From NCBI GenBank assembly GCA_031963465.1, contig JASSUG010000003.1:192595-256594 (forward strand): a DNA stretch of 64,000 bases, written 5' to 3'. Made by a program: the position numbers and the translations under genes. This DNA is from Mycoavidus cysteinexigens_B. Lineage in GTDB: Bacteria > Pseudomonadota > Gammaproteobacteria > Burkholderiales > Burkholderiaceae. Below, piece by piece: positions 11,001 to 20,700 of this stretch (position 1 is the stretch's first letter; every line of letters starts with the position of its first letter). The notes beneath the pieces were generated by a model. It did no database searches. It saw only the letters and a program-made list of their open reading frames with translations, and was not told where the DNA came from.

Positions 11001-14000
11001 TGTACGGCTCGATGCATTTCCGCTCACGCCGAACGGCAAGCTTGACCGCAAAGCCCTACCTGAGCCAGATCAAGCCGCTTTTGCTCATCAAGCGTATGAA
11101 GCGCCGCAGGGAGAAATAGAGACAGCACTGGCTCGCATTTGGGCTGAATTATTAGGTCTTGAACAAGTCAGCCGCCAAGATAATTTTTTTGAACTCGGCG
11201 GCCACTCGTTGCTTGCCGTGCAAATGATTGAGCGGCTGCGCCATTTTGGCTTAAAGCTTCCTGTCAAAGCATTATTTAGTACGCCGACGCTTAGCATGCT
11301 CGCGCAATCGTTGGACCAGCAGCAGGAAGAAGTGGTGGTGCCGCCCAATCTCATTACGCCCGATACAACCAAGCTCATTCCGGAGCTGCTGCCATTGATT
11401 GATCTCACTCAATCAGATATCGATCAGATCGTCTCACAAACGCCAGGTGGGATAGCTAATATCCAGGATATTTATGCATTATCCCCCCTGCAAGATGGCA
11501 TCTTCTTCCACCACCTGCTAGCGACTGCAGGTGACCCCTATCTCTATATCAGTCAACTACGCTTTGCTAACCGGGGGTTGCTTGAGCGCTATTTGGAAGC
11601 GGTTCAGCAGGTGGTGAATCGCCACGATATTCTGCGCACTGCCTTTTTTTGGGAGCATTTATCTACCCCGGCTCAAGTGGTTTTGAGGCACGCGCCGGTA
11701 TCCGTCACGGAACTCGCATTAGACTCAGCGCATGGGTCAATTGCTGAGCAACTTCGGCAGCGCTTTGATCCCGGCCATCATCGTATCGCTTTGACGCAGG
11801 CACCATTGCTGTATTTTGTGGTTGCGCAGGATACTGATGGCAGTTGGCTAATGGTGCAATTAGTCCATCATTTGGTTGGGGACCACTCATCCACTGAACT
11901 AATGCACGCTGAAGAGCACGCTTTCTTAAAAGGCCAAGGTGGTGCGCTACCTGAGCCTCAACCGTTCCGCCATTTAATCGCGCAGGTGCGGTTAAGTTCA
12001 AATTGGCAAACGCATGAGAGTTTCTTTAGCAAGATGTTGGCCGATATAGAAGAACCCACGCTGCCCTTTGGTTTGTCTGACGTCCATCTTAACGGTTCAC
12101 AACTAAAAGAATCATCTCGCCTGTTGCCGCAGGCTTTAAATGATCGTTTACGCACTCAAGCTAAACGAGTCGGCGTGAGTCTAGCTAGCCTCTGCCATTT
12201 AGCTTGGGCTCGGGTGCTGGCGCATACCAGCGGACAACCGCAGGTGGTGTTCGGTACGGTGCTATTAGGCCGGATGCAAAGTGGTAGAGAGATCGATCGG
12301 GCGATGGGTCTTTTTATGAACGTTTTACCCCTGCGGATTGATCTAAATGACGCTAGCGTCGAGCACAGTGTACGCGAGACCCACGCGCGCTTAGCCGCTT
12401 TGCTCGAACATGAGCATGCTTCTCTCGCATTAGCACAACGCTGTAGTCATGTGCCCGCCGGGACACCTCTGTTTAGTGCATTACTAAACTATCGACACAA
12501 CACAGTGCAGTCGGGTGAAGAGCAAACCATACCCGGCATGGAGCTGCTATATGTAGAAGAGCGCGACAACTATCCGCTTGGGTTGTCGGTGGAAGATTCT
12601 GGCCAGTCGCTGGGGTTAACGGCTCAGATCGTGCAGCCATTCGAGCCTGAGCAGGTGTGTGACTATATGCAAAAGACCTTGGAAAGCTTAGCTGAAGCGC
12701 TAGAGCGTGCGCCGCAAATGCAGGTGCGGCAATTGGAGACGGTGCCTGATGCTGAGCGAGCTTTGCTACTTCAGACGTGGAATGCAACGACTAAATCGTA
12801 TCCAACGCATCAGTGTCTGCATGAATTATTCGAAGCCCAAGTTGCATGCGCCCCCCATGCTGTTGCGTTAATCCTAGAAGAACAGAGCATCAGTTACACA
12901 GAACTCAATCTGCGCGCAAACCGCCTTGCCCATCGTTTGATAGACCTGGGTGTAGGGCCTGATAGCCGTGTAGCCTTATATGCACCACCTAGCATAGAGG
13001 TGATTATAGGTATGCTAGCGGTGCTCAAAGCAGGGGGGGCTTATGTACCACTAGATCCGAATTATCCCACTGAGCGCTTAGTGGATATGGTAAAGGACAG
13101 TACCCCAGTCGTCTTGCTAAGCATTGATGCACCCCATGCCATGGTGGTGCACTGCTTGAACGCTGATGTTCCGATCCTCGATTTACTCGCTGATGTAGCG
13201 CAATGGCAGCACCACAGTACGCGCAATCCTGCACCCTATAAGCTTGCACTGAATACAGAACACTTAGCCTATGTGATGTATACCTCAGGTTCCACCGGAC
13301 GGCCAAAAGGGGTGATGGCCCAACACCGTAGCGTGGTTAATTTAGTGAGCGCGATAGCCGAGCAGCTTGATATTCGCCCACAAGACCGCATGCTGCAGTT
13401 TGCTTCATTATCATTCGATGTTTCTATCGAAGAGGTGTTTGTCACATTAACTCGCGGCGCAACCTTGGTGCTGCGTACTGATGCGTGGTTGGCGGGGGCC
13501 GAGCAATTTTGGTCTTTATGCGAGGCGAGCCAGATCAGTATGCTGGATCTGCCCATGCAGCTTTGGGCGCAATTGGCTCAAGCTCAGCTACCCGTTGCAC
13601 CTTGTGTACGCGCGATCATCATTGGTGGCGAAGCGTTAAGTGCCGTAGCGTGTCAGGCATGGTTTGCTGGCGCTGGCCATCGGCCTCGCTTGTTAAATGT
13701 CTATGGTCCCACTGAAACGACGATTAGCTCGACCGTGCATGAAGTCACCGCCGATGATAATCGGCGGTGCCTGATTGGAAAACCAATTGCGAATACCTAT
13801 CTATATGTGTTGGATGCGGCAAGGCAACTCGTACCGTTAGGGGCGGTTGGGGAGCTGTATATTGGTGGCGTCGGGGTAGCGCGGGGCTATTTAAACCGTC
13901 CTGACTTGACAGCTGAACGTTTCTTGCCTGACCCGTTTAGTGATCAAACTGATGCGTGGATGTATAAGACCGGCGATTTAGTGCGTTATTTGCCCGATGG

Positions 14001-15333
14001 CAATCTTGAGTTTCTGGGCCGTAATGACCACCAAGTCAAGATACGAGGCTTCCGTGTCGAGCCTGGCGAGATTGAAGCCCATCTAGCTGAACATCCACAG
14101 GTGCGAGAAGCGAGGGTACTTGCGTTGGGTGAGGGAAGCGCGAAACTTCTGGTGGCGTATGTGGTTGCTGAGCCGGATGAGCATCTCGTGCACACTTTAC
14201 GTACGCATGTTGCAGCGGCATTACCGGCGTATATGGTGCCTGCTGCCTTTGTACGGCTCGATACATTTCCGCTCACGCCGAACGGCAAACTCGACCGCCA
14301 AGCCCTACCTGCGCCGGATCAGGCCGCATTTGCTCAGCAAGCATATGCAGCGCCCCAAGGTGAAACCGAAACGGCGCTAGCGCGTATCTGGTCTGAATTA
14401 CTTGAGATTGAGCGAATCAGCCGTCACGATAATTTCTTTGCGCTCGGCGGGCATTCATTGCTAGCGGTGCGGATGATCAGTCAAAGCCAAGCTGTACTGA
14501 ATGTCAAGATTGCGCTACTAGCCTTGTTTAAGGCGCCTACCATTGCAGAATTAGCTCAGCGTTTATCCGAACGCAGCGAAACTCAGGATGACTCATTTTC
14601 GGTTTTACTGCCGATTCGAACTAAAGGGTCACGACCGCCTCTGTTTTGCATTCATCCCGTAAGTGGCTTGAGCTGGGGTTATAAAAGCTTAGCCAACTAT
14701 TTAGATGCAGATCAACCCGTCTATGGTTTGCAAGCACGTGGACTTAGCGGCGTCTCATCGTTGCCAGAAACGATTGAGGCGATGGCCGCAGACTATATTC
14801 ACCAAATTCGTAGCATTCAGCCTGAGGGGCCTTACTATTTATTAGGATGGTCTTTGGGAGGACATGTCGCCCATAGCATGGCCACGCAACTCGAGCAACA
14901 AGGAGAAAAGGTCGCCCTCTTAGCCGTGCTTGATAGCTATCCAATGCACGTTGAATGGGAAGGAAATATAGAACCGGAACCCGCTGACTACAGCAAAATC
15001 CTAGCTCGTTACGGCAATCAGAATATGCCGGAAGTAAGAGGATATCTATGGGAAAGAACCCAGAATGTGATTAAAAACAATCATCAAATTTTAGCTACTT
15101 TTTTCCCCTCTATCTACTGCGGCAATATGCTGCTCTTCCGTGCCACCGTACCGGAAAGCAAATCCATTTCATCGCCATCTGGTGATTTATGGAAGCCTTA
15201 CGTACTTGGAGATATCGAAGCTTACGACCTTGATTGTCAACACTCTGACATGGATAGGCCGGCATTTGCTTCTGAAATTGGCCGTGTTATAACCCAAAAG
15301 CTCAATGAGTTACAGGAGACGTTGGCCACTTAA
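5017..15333 (+). CDS. Three-module non-ribosomal peptide synthetase (C-A-T-C-A-T-C-A-T-TE)
   Basis: A 3438-residue synthetase. Module 1: condensation domain (residues 11-440, HHITMDG at 139-145, most like the EntF-type upstream C domain), adenylation domain (YTSGSTG at 610-616), carrier Ser1002. Module 2: C (HHIVSDG, 1191-1197), A (YTSGSTG from 1672), carrier Ser2064. Module 3: C with the variant HHLVGDH (2284-2290), A (YTSGSTG from 2755), carrier Ser3147. A thioesterase follows (GWSLGG, Ser3279). No epimerisation or methylation domain is visible. Reading the specificity positions by hand against GrsA gives DVEDLGVIS, DVGDIGIIG and DVEDIGVIS plus the conserved Lys. Acidic residues at positions 239 and 278 are common in domains activating basic amino acids, so substrates are a guess. 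The three A domains are very similar to each other. CGGAG at 5006-5010 supports the start. Confidence 0.95.
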   Translation: MTIGVDSVIYPLAPVQAEIWLAQQIDPHSPVYKVAQFTVIDGPIEPVIFEAALRQVVEEAQSVRLQFINSGDGVKQFVASPKWTLTTFDFSAELDPQAAAEAWMKADYEKPVDLFNGSLFGYALLKVAADKFLWYQLNHHITMDGFGRSLITQRVADVYSAMVEGQAVTPCPFGTLSQLLQSEAQYRASQQSTEDRAYWLERCSDLPEPVTLASRRAPASHDSLRHTTYLAPSYLQGFGASQSFARDVAAFSTASMAAYLYRLTGMQDVVIGFPVTARSTVERSIPGMVTTTLPIRLSVQPNMSLMSLMEQTTQEIRHTLKHQRYPGEVLRRDLALAPHQRLFDVIINIVPFNHDVSFGGHLSTLHTIETGPVEDLSVRIYPQSNNQNLRIDFNANPACYTSAELIAHQRRFLRFLERLATNPNQSINEIDLLDAAERQQLLIEWNATASPYPEHDCLHQLFEAQVERTPDAVALIREEQSISYAQLNAQANRLAHYLQGLGVQPDNCVALYAQPSLEMVVGMLAILKAGGAYVPLDPNYPIERLTEMVADSAPVALLSIGVPHAAVTACLGKDVPVIDLQADAARWQYASKQNPQVFGLHAKHLTYVIYTSGSTGRPKGVMVTHQGVVNLVTAMAERLELSSQDRMLQFASLSFDVSVEEVFVTLTRGAALVLRTDAWLAGAQQFWSLCDANQISVMDVPVQFWAQLAQEQVPAAQSVRAILIGGDALSASARQAWFGGTGYRPRLLNVYGPTETTISSTVHEVTADDNRWRIIGRPIANTRLYVLDEAMRLVPLGEIGELYIGGAGVARGYLNRPELTAERFLPDTFSDQADAWMYKTGDLVRYLPDGNLEFLGRNDHQVKIRGFRVEPGEIETCLTESPQVREAVVLALEEGSAKRLIAYVVAEPDEQLVHSLRAHLAARLPEYMVPAAFVRLNELPLTPNGKLDRRALPAPNDEAFARQAYEAPQGEIEATLANIWAELLGIERVSRHDNFFALGGHSLLAVRLMNRVAAVGSELPLSVLFAAPNLAAFAAAVSECLAQAKNFLPAIKPLPRDGALPLSFAQQRLWFLAQFDGVSDIYHISLAFRLKGKLDRAAWQHALNTLFARHEALRSRFTTIDGQPKVQLLSPELELPLHWHDLRGSPDAHEQLERLNAKEAQAPFNLEKGPLIRARLIQLKDDEHVFLLTQHHIVSDGWSIEVLVRELSALYAAYLAGKPNPLPPLAIQYPDYAAWQRQWLSGERLQTQSSYWRTALANAPVLIDLPSDRPRPPRQSFAGARVPIRLNAQMTRALKQLSQKHGVTLFMTLLAAWGAVLSRLSGQDDMVIGIPSANRGHPEIESLIGFFVNTLALRIDLAGAPNTVKLLERIQHSTLSAQAHQDLPFEQVVEIVQPPRKLDHTPLFQVMFAWQNHEASVWCLPALEVTPVTLNREITVKFDLELGLQEIGDEIIGELLYATSLFDHQTIERQVGYLHTMLQAMTDDATRSITQIDLLAPAERALLLQTWNETTAPYPVHLCLHQLFEAQVERTPDAVALIREEQSISYAELNTQANRLAHYLRELGIQPDSHVALYAQPSLQMVVGILAILKAGGVYVPLDPNYPAERLTDMVADSAPVAVLSIGTPDAAVTWCLDNNVPTVDLQADAALWRYGSDENPHPLGLNAKHLAYVIYTSGSTGLPKGVMVTHQGVVNLVAAIADRLELSAQDRVLQFASLSFDVSIGEVFTTLTRGAALVLRTEAWLAGAQQFWSLCEANQISVMDLPVQFWSQLAQEQVPAAQSVRVIIIGGDALSASARQAWFNGTGYRPRILNIYGPTETTIGSTVHEVTADDNRWRLIGKPIANTYLYVLDAARQLTPLGAVGELYIGGVGVARGYLNRPELTTERFLPDPFADQADARMYKTGDLVRYLPDGNLEFLGRNDHQVKLRGFRVEPGEIEACLTEHPQVHEAVVLALGGGSTKRLVAYVVTEPDEHLAHSLRAHVAAGLPAYMVPAAFVRLDAFPLTPNGKLDRKALPEPDQAAFAHQAYEAPQGEIETALARIWAELLGLEQVSRQDNFFELGGHSLLAVQMIERLRHFGLKLPVKALFSTPTLSMLAQSLDQQQEEVVVPPNLITPDTTKLIPELLPLIDLTQSDIDQIVSQTPGGIANIQDIYALSPLQDGIFFHHLLATAGDPYLYISQLRFANRGLLERYLEAVQQVVNRHDILRTAFFWEHLSTPAQVVLRHAPVSVTELALDSAHGSIAEQLRQRFDPGHHRIALTQAPLLYFVVAQDTDGSWLMVQLVHHLVGDHSSTELMHAEEHAFLKGQGGALPEPQPFRHLIAQVRLSSNWQTHESFFSKMLADIEEPTLPFGLSDVHLNGSQLKESSRLLPQALNDRLRTQAKRVGVSLASLCHLAWARVLAHTSGQPQVVFGTVLLGRMQSGREIDRAMGLFMNVLPLRIDLNDASVEHSVRETHARLAALLEHEHASLALAQRCSHVPAGTPLFSALLNYRHNTVQSGEEQTIPGMELLYVEERDNYPLGLSVEDSGQSLGLTAQIVQPFEPEQVCDYMQKTLESLAEALERAPQMQVRQLETVPDAERALLLQTWNATTKSYPTHQCLHELFEAQVACAPHAVALILEEQSISYTELNLRANRLAHRLIDLGVGPDSRVALYAPPSIEVIIGMLAVLKAGGAYVPLDPNYPTERLVDMVKDSTPVVLLSIDAPHAMVVHCLNADVPILDLLADVAQWQHHSTRNPAPYKLALNTEHLAYVMYTSGSTGRPKGVMAQHRSVVNLVSAIAEQLDIRPQDRMLQFASLSFDVSIEEVFVTLTRGATLVLRTDAWLAGAEQFWSLCEASQISMLDLPMQLWAQLAQAQLPVAPCVRAIIIGGEALSAVACQAWFAGAGHRPRLLNVYGPTETTISSTVHEVTADDNRRCLIGKPIANTYLYVLDAARQLVPLGAVGELYIGGVGVARGYLNRPDLTAERFLPDPFSDQTDAWMYKTGDLVRYLPDGNLEFLGRNDHQVKIRGFRVEPGEIEAHLAEHPQVREARVLALGEGSAKLLVAYVVAEPDEHLVHTLRTHVAAALPAYMVPAAFVRLDTFPLTPNGKLDRQALPAPDQAAFAQQAYAAPQGETETALARIWSELLEIERISRHDNFFALGGHSLLAVRMISQSQAVLNVKIALLALFKAPTIAELAQRLSERSETQDDSFSVLLPIRTKGSRPPLFCIHPVSGLSWGYKSLANYLDADQPVYGLQARGLSGVSSLPETIEAMAADYIHQIRSIQPEGPYYLLGWSLGGHVAHSMATQLEQQGEKVALLAVLDSYPMHVEWEGNIEPEPADYSKILARYGNQNMPEVRGYLWERTQNVIKNNHQILATFFPSIYCGNMLLFRATVPESKSISSPSGDLWKPYVLGDIEAYDLDCQHSDMDRPAFASEIGRVITQKLNELQETLAT

Positions 15334-15448
15334 AAAGAATGACAAGGCATTTTTCTAGAAAAGCTTTGCATAACCTGCGTAATAACGCTTTATTCTTTGC
15401 GCATAACCGATGTTATTTTAAGATAATCACTGAAAGGAGAACAGTAAT

Positions 15449-17140
15449 ATGCGTATCTTAGGAATTAATTCTGCGTACCATGAGTCGTCAGCAGCGCTTG
15501 TTATAGACGGTAAGATCATAGCGGCAGCAGAAGAAGAAAGATTTACGCGAAGAAAACACGGGAAAGAAGCCACGGTTCACACCCCAGCGGAACTGCCTGA
15601 GCACAGCATTCGTTTTTGCCTCAGTCATGCAGGTTTAACGGCTGCTGATGTAGATGGGGTTGCCTACTCATTTGATCCTGCCACACGACAACAAGAGTTT
15701 GAACTTGATACATTAAGTCAGCCTGGCGATTGGGGTAGCACCGATGGCGAACAAACTTTTCTGGCTAAACTGCGTCAAGTGCCGAAGGCCGTCGATCAAT
15801 TTTTAGGTCGACAACTCGGGGATAAATTTTCCTTTGTTTCTCATCATATGGCCCATGCGGCCTCCGCGTTCTACCCATCTGGTTTTAATCAGGCTGCTAT
15901 TTTAGTGGTCGATGGCATTGGTGAGGCAGGATGTACGCTATTTGCGCAGGGCAAAGGAGCGCAAATCACTACCCTAGATCAAATTTACTACCCTCATTCA
16001 CTTGGCTTTCTATGGGAGAAGCTCAGTAAATATTTAGGATTTTCAGAGTACGACGCGTGCAAAGTGATGGGCATGGCGGCTTATGGAGACCCGGCTGTTT
16101 TCCGCAAAGAATTTGCAAAATTAATGAGCATGCAAGCGGGGCGTTATGAAGTTGACCCGGCCATCGCCTGTTTTCGGCTACCTGACTTTAGGGCGCTTGA
16201 GGAATTATTTGGCCCAGCTCGCTCAGACCGTGAGCCTATTGAAGAGCGCCACTACCATCTTTCAGCCGCGTTGCAAGAAGCCACGGATCAGGCTTTATTG
16301 GCGTTAGCGCGTGAACTTCGTTCGCGTTCAGGTTCGGACAATCTCTGTTACGCAGGTGGAGTTGCATTGAATTGCGTCAGTAACTTTATGCTTAAAGAAA
16401 GCGGCCTATTCTCAAATATTTATATTCCTACTGCGCCACATGATGCTGGCACGGCAATTGGCGCTGCGCTTCACTACTATTATGGACACGTTAAACAGCG
16501 TACATCACAATTGGATAGCAATCCTTACCTTGGTCCGGCATTTTCCGATGAGGATATCGTAGCGGCATTCCAAGAGGCGGGGTTAAAGGCTAATCAGTCT
16601 AACAATCCTGCTCATGATGTAGCGACGATGATTGCGGATGGTAAGATTGTCGCGTGGTTTCAAGGGCGCATGGAGTTCGGCCCCCGTGCGCTTGGCAATC
16701 GCTCATTGCTAGCCGACCCACGCAATCCATCGGTGCGCCAACTGTTGAATGTCAAAGTTAAACACCGCGAGGAGTTTCGTCCTTTCGCCCCAAGCGTGCT
16801 AGCCGAAGAAGCCGCGCATTGGTTTGAACTAGGAAAAGACTCGTTGAGCCAGCAATATATGCTGTTTACTTGCTCGGCAAAGCAAGAGCGCCGCGAAAAA
16901 ATCCCAGCGGTATTACACAAGGATTATTCCGGCCGCGTGCAAATGGTGCATCAAGAGAGCAATCCAGAATTCCATGCGTTGATCAGCCACTTTTATAAAA
17001 AAACCGGCGTGCCGGTTGTTTTGAACACATCCTTTAATGATAGTGAGCCGATCGTTTGCACCCCATCCGATGCAATTAAGACATTTCAAGGTACAGCAAT
17101 CGATGCGTTATTTATCGGAGATAGATTTGTTACGAGATAA
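15449..17140 (+). CDS. NodU/TobZ-family O-carbamoyltransferase
   Basis: A 563-residue carbamoyltransferase that makes carbamoyl-adenylate from carbamoyl phosphate and ATP and passes the carbamoyl group to a hydroxyl. The N-terminal Kae1/ASKHA-like domain starts ILGINSAYHESSAAL and carries the metal-binding SHHMAHAASAF (near residue 132). The C-terminal half has the family motifs MEFGPRALGNRS, EEFRPFAPSVL and VVLNTSFND. Length matches the family. An AAAGGAG sits before the ATG. It lies 115 bp downstream of the NRPS on the same strand, so it most likely tailors the peptide, for example on a Ser, Thr or hydroxylated side chain. Confidence 0.93.
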   Translation: MRILGINSAYHESSAALVIDGKIIAAAEEERFTRRKHGKEATVHTPAELPEHSIRFCLSHAGLTAADVDGVAYSFDPATRQQEFELDTLSQPGDWGSTDGEQTFLAKLRQVPKAVDQFLGRQLGDKFSFVSHHMAHAASAFYPSGFNQAAILVVDGIGEAGCTLFAQGKGAQITTLDQIYYPHSLGFLWEKLSKYLGFSEYDACKVMGMAAYGDPAVFRKEFAKLMSMQAGRYEVDPAIACFRLPDFRALEELFGPARSDREPIEERHYHLSAALQEATDQALLALARELRSRSGSDNLCYAGGVALNCVSNFMLKESGLFSNIYIPTAPHDAGTAIGAALHYYYGHVKQRTSQLDSNPYLGPAFSDEDIVAAFQEAGLKANQSNNPAHDVATMIADGKIVAWFQGRMEFGPRALGNRSLLADPRNPSVRQLLNVKVKHREEFRPFAPSVLAEEAAHWFELGKDSLSQQYMLFTCSAKQERREKIPAVLHKDYSGRVQMVHQESNPEFHALISHFYKKTGVPVVLNTSFNDSEPIVCTPSDAIKTFQGTAIDALFIGDRFVTR

Positions 17141-17241
17141 ATAAAAAACTTTAGAAATTTTTTATGGAGGGAACGTAGATGAGTGATACAAATTAGAAAA
17201 AACTCTTTTCTTCATCGTTAAAGAGAGAATGATCCAAACTG

Positions 17242-17268
17242 GGGGGCCGACGTTTCTAGGCGGCCCCC
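17242..17268. terminator. GC-rich hairpin closing the biosynthetic cluster
   Basis: GGGGGCCG (17242-17249) pairs perfectly with CGGCCCCC (17261-17268) around an 11-base loop. No T-run follows, so it may be a weak or Rho-assisted terminator, or an element end next to the integrase remnant. Confidence 0.5.
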
Positions 17269-17278
17269 TTGAGCGGCG

Positions 17279-17401
17279 TCAACTCAACACTCTCTTGAAG
17301 TTTCGGACGAGCACCGCTGCCGGTAAGCGTTGTATGAAGCCGCGCAACGCCGCGTAATCTTTGGCGGTATAGGGTCGATTTATTTCCAGGAGTTCGTGGC
17401 C
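17279..17401 (-). pseudogene. Phage-integrase N-terminal-type remnant
   Basis: The minus strand keeps an open stretch of about 40 codons reading YTAKDYAALRGFIQRLPAAV followed by a non-family ending and a stop. The pattern resembles the N-terminal domain of the large Burkholderia phage-integrase family (DUF3701 type). An in-frame stop lies just upstream and the catalytic part is absent, so this is a fragment. Family assignment is from memory and moderate. Confidence 0.4.
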
Positions 17402-17703
17402 TATAGCGTGTCGTTTCGGGTCTCAAGCCACTTAATGTAAATTAAAACCCCCTATTTTGCGAAGCAAATGCAAGGTTGATAATTGGGATTATCAAACAAG
17501 GGTCCCAGCTTATTTTTTTTACATTGTGAAATTTTTGACGTGGAAAGAGAGGGAATGGACCACAAAATATCAGCAATGCTTTGCCAAAATTAAACCTCTT
17601 CCTCTACAATTCAGCCGATGTGTTTACAAGGAAGGCGGTTGCGCAATATCCCGAGTGACGGCCCTCAAAAATAGAAAGAACTTGAAATAAATAGGAAAAG
17701 AAA
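17402..17703. other. Region upstream of the first NACHT gene with a perfect inverted repeat
   Basis: No supported gene in these 302 bp. A perfect 8-bp inverted repeat, TTGATAAT-TGGG-ATTATCAA, lies at 17476-17495, about 210 bp before the NACHT gene, and could be an operator or small hairpin. Confidence 0.45.
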
Positions 17704-20700
17704 GTGCTTAATTTTATCGCCGGAGTGCGTTCGTCATCGCCAGCCCCCTCCTCACGACATCTAGCCATCTCTTCGCAGCATCTGTTAGTCCAAGCACGCG
17801 CGCACAAAGCCATGGGCAATCTAGAAGAAGCCCAAAAATCGTATAGAGAGGCGATAGAGAAGGCCAAAATTGAACATGAAGAAAATCTCGTTAATTCGCA
17901 AGCAAAAAGAACCTTTGAGGCAATATCGAACGAATTCTTGACTTTTTTAAACGAATTTCCATTAAATGGGCATTCGATTAGCGCGTCTGTCCAGGCAAAA
18001 AACGCGCAGGTGGAGTATCTATTTGAAAAAGCCTTATCGACGCTGGGCTCTTTAGAGTTGCCGAATAAACCCAGCCTTTTTCTGGTATACGCTCACGACA
18101 ATCCATCTTATGGAAAGGCTGAGGCCGCTATTTCTAGATATTTAATCGATAAATTGTCTCAAATCCAGATCAACCTATATTCGGATCAAACGCCGATGGG
18201 GCAACCATCTTCTCGTGCAGTAGAAGATTGGAAAGAAGACGGCAAGCTAGAAGATATTTTGACCAGTCAGCTCTGTTTGTTGCCCACTCGATTAAGAGAC
18301 GATGTAAAGCCCGTCGATAAGATCGCGGTATGTTGTTCTGAGGTATTAGAAAAATACTTAGCTTGGCCGCACTATGGAGCGTTTTATCGAGAACTTCGAG
18401 AAGCCTACCGCAAGGACTGCGAACAAAAGGGCACCTCGACCATACGTCGAGTGGTTAACGTATTTTCACAAGGAGAAGAATACAAAGCAGGATTTCACCA
18501 TGTGTTGACGGAAATGGCATTTTTGCAAATCCGGGCTGAACAGCTCACGGAGCAGCATGGGATTATCCCCGTTTCGCTCACGCCAAAAAGCTCTAGGCAG
18601 TGTTTGGGAAATTTTATTGCCTCGACCATAGTGCGCATGGAAGATATTTCTCGCTTCGAGGAGCAGGCTAAAGCAGGGCGAGAAATGTATCTGAATCAAG
18701 GTCAGCACGTGGTGCTGTTCAAACTGATCGAACGGCTATTAGTGGACAGCGATGATGCCCAGACGTTTTTAAAAAAGTTTTGGCAGGGATATGACAAGTG
18801 TATTTTTCGGTTAAACAAAGAGTCATCAACGCCTGGCGAGCTTGAGTTTACCAAGCTAGTGGACAGTATCTTCGGCGACATAGAGAAGACGTTGCGCGAC
18901 CAACTTGTCTTAGCCACCCTGCAGCAGCACAAGGATAAAGTAGAAAAACTGCGTTTACCCAATCTCTCAGAACTGCGCGAAGCACTATATCAGCATTATC
19001 AACGCTCGAATCTGTCGATTCAGCGGGTATCGGGACAGCAAATGTCGCTTGAGGACTGCTACATCAATCTGGCGATAGTTGAAAGCCAGGCTCAAAGGGA
19101 AAAAGACAAAGAAGAGCTGGAAAAGCAAGCGGCGACTTTTGAGCGCCTACCGAGCAGTGAGCGGCTTGAGGCGACTAATCCCAATAAATTGATTGCGCTA
19201 GAGAAGCTTTTTGAATCTCAAAAATTGCGCGATGGTTCAGAGGGTATCCCCAAACGGATTTTAATTCGAGGTAGGGCGGGAATTGGCAAAACCACCTTGT
19301 GTAAAAAATTGGTCTATGACTATCAGAACAGCGCACTTTGGCAAGATCGGTTTGAGAGCGTATTGTGGGTGCCCTTACGACAACTTAAGACGCATGCTCC
19401 TAGACGTTTAGAAGACTTGCTTTGCACGCAGTATTTTGCAGGCTATGAAAACAGCCAAGCCCAGGCGTTATCAAAAGTTTTTTACGCGCATCAGGACAAA
19501 ACGCTGTTTATCTTAGATGGCTTGGATGAAGTAGTCGGGGAACTAAACGAAGGCAGGCCTTTAAAGGATTTTTTACAGACCTTGCTTAATCAGACGCATG
19601 TGGTGATTACCTCCCGACCTGCCGGGGTCGATGCCAATCTGTTGGATCAGTTGGATTTGGAGTTGGAAACGGTCGGCTTTAGTCCGGCCAATGTACAGGT
19701 CTATATTGAAAAATGTGTGCCTGCATCGAACCAGGCAGCGATTCAACAATTCATCCATCGTACACCGTTGATTCAGGGGCTGGTGAATATTCCGATTCAG
19801 CTGGATGCATTATGTTACAGCTGGGATAAGCTCCCCCAGAATAAAACGGTGACAATGGCTATGCTATACGAGGTAATGGTGGACAAATTATGGCGTAAAG
19901 ACGGCGTGCGATTAGAGAAACAAGACAAAGGTAATGCATTAGCGTCTAACGTCATTCAAATTTCCTCAAGAGCTAAATTAGAAAAATTGATGGCGGACGA
20001 GATTCATTATTTAGGCTATTTAGCCTTTAAAGGACTAGAAGAAGGAAAAATAGAATTTAGTTTGGAAGAGTTGGATCAGTGCCAAACAGAATTTGAGGAT
20101 AGATTTTCAGGGAAAGAACTACCTTTCAGTTTTACCACCGATCTGAAAAAGACCTCATTTTTACATACGGCCGATGTGGGGCGGCCCGAAGCCGAGCGTC
20201 ATTATCATTTTCTGCATTTAACTTTTCAGGAATTTTTTGCTGCTCAATATTTGGTGCGACATCTACAAGCCTATGCAAAGACGAATGGAAATTCTAGTCT
20301 AATGGAAGCAGCTTATACCAGTTTAGGGTTAATGCTCAGCCAAAATCAATTAAACACATTTATCGCTACACATAAATATAATCCACGTTATGAGATTGTC
20401 TGGTGGATGGTGGCCGGATTGCTTAAGGGTACTCCACTAGAACGATTTTTTATTTTCTTAGGGCAAACCCCACGTGACCTGATCGGCGTTCGTCACCAGC
20501 AGGTGATAATGGGATGTTTGAGCGAAGCGCGCAATCAATTGAATCCGGAAACGGTTCTTGGGCTGGAAAAAGACTTGATGCAATGGTTTCATTTCGAGAT
20601 GGAATTAAGCGGCAAGAGCGCGCTGGGCCGGCAGAGGACTTTTCCGGAGCATCTGCTGCTCACGTCTTTAAATCAGCTTGAGGGCAAAAAAAAGCAGATG

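Noticed and set aside
17457..17690. 77-codon open frame before the first NACHT gene
   Set aside because: No ribosome site, no recognisable motif, biased A/T codons; treated as non-coding spacer.
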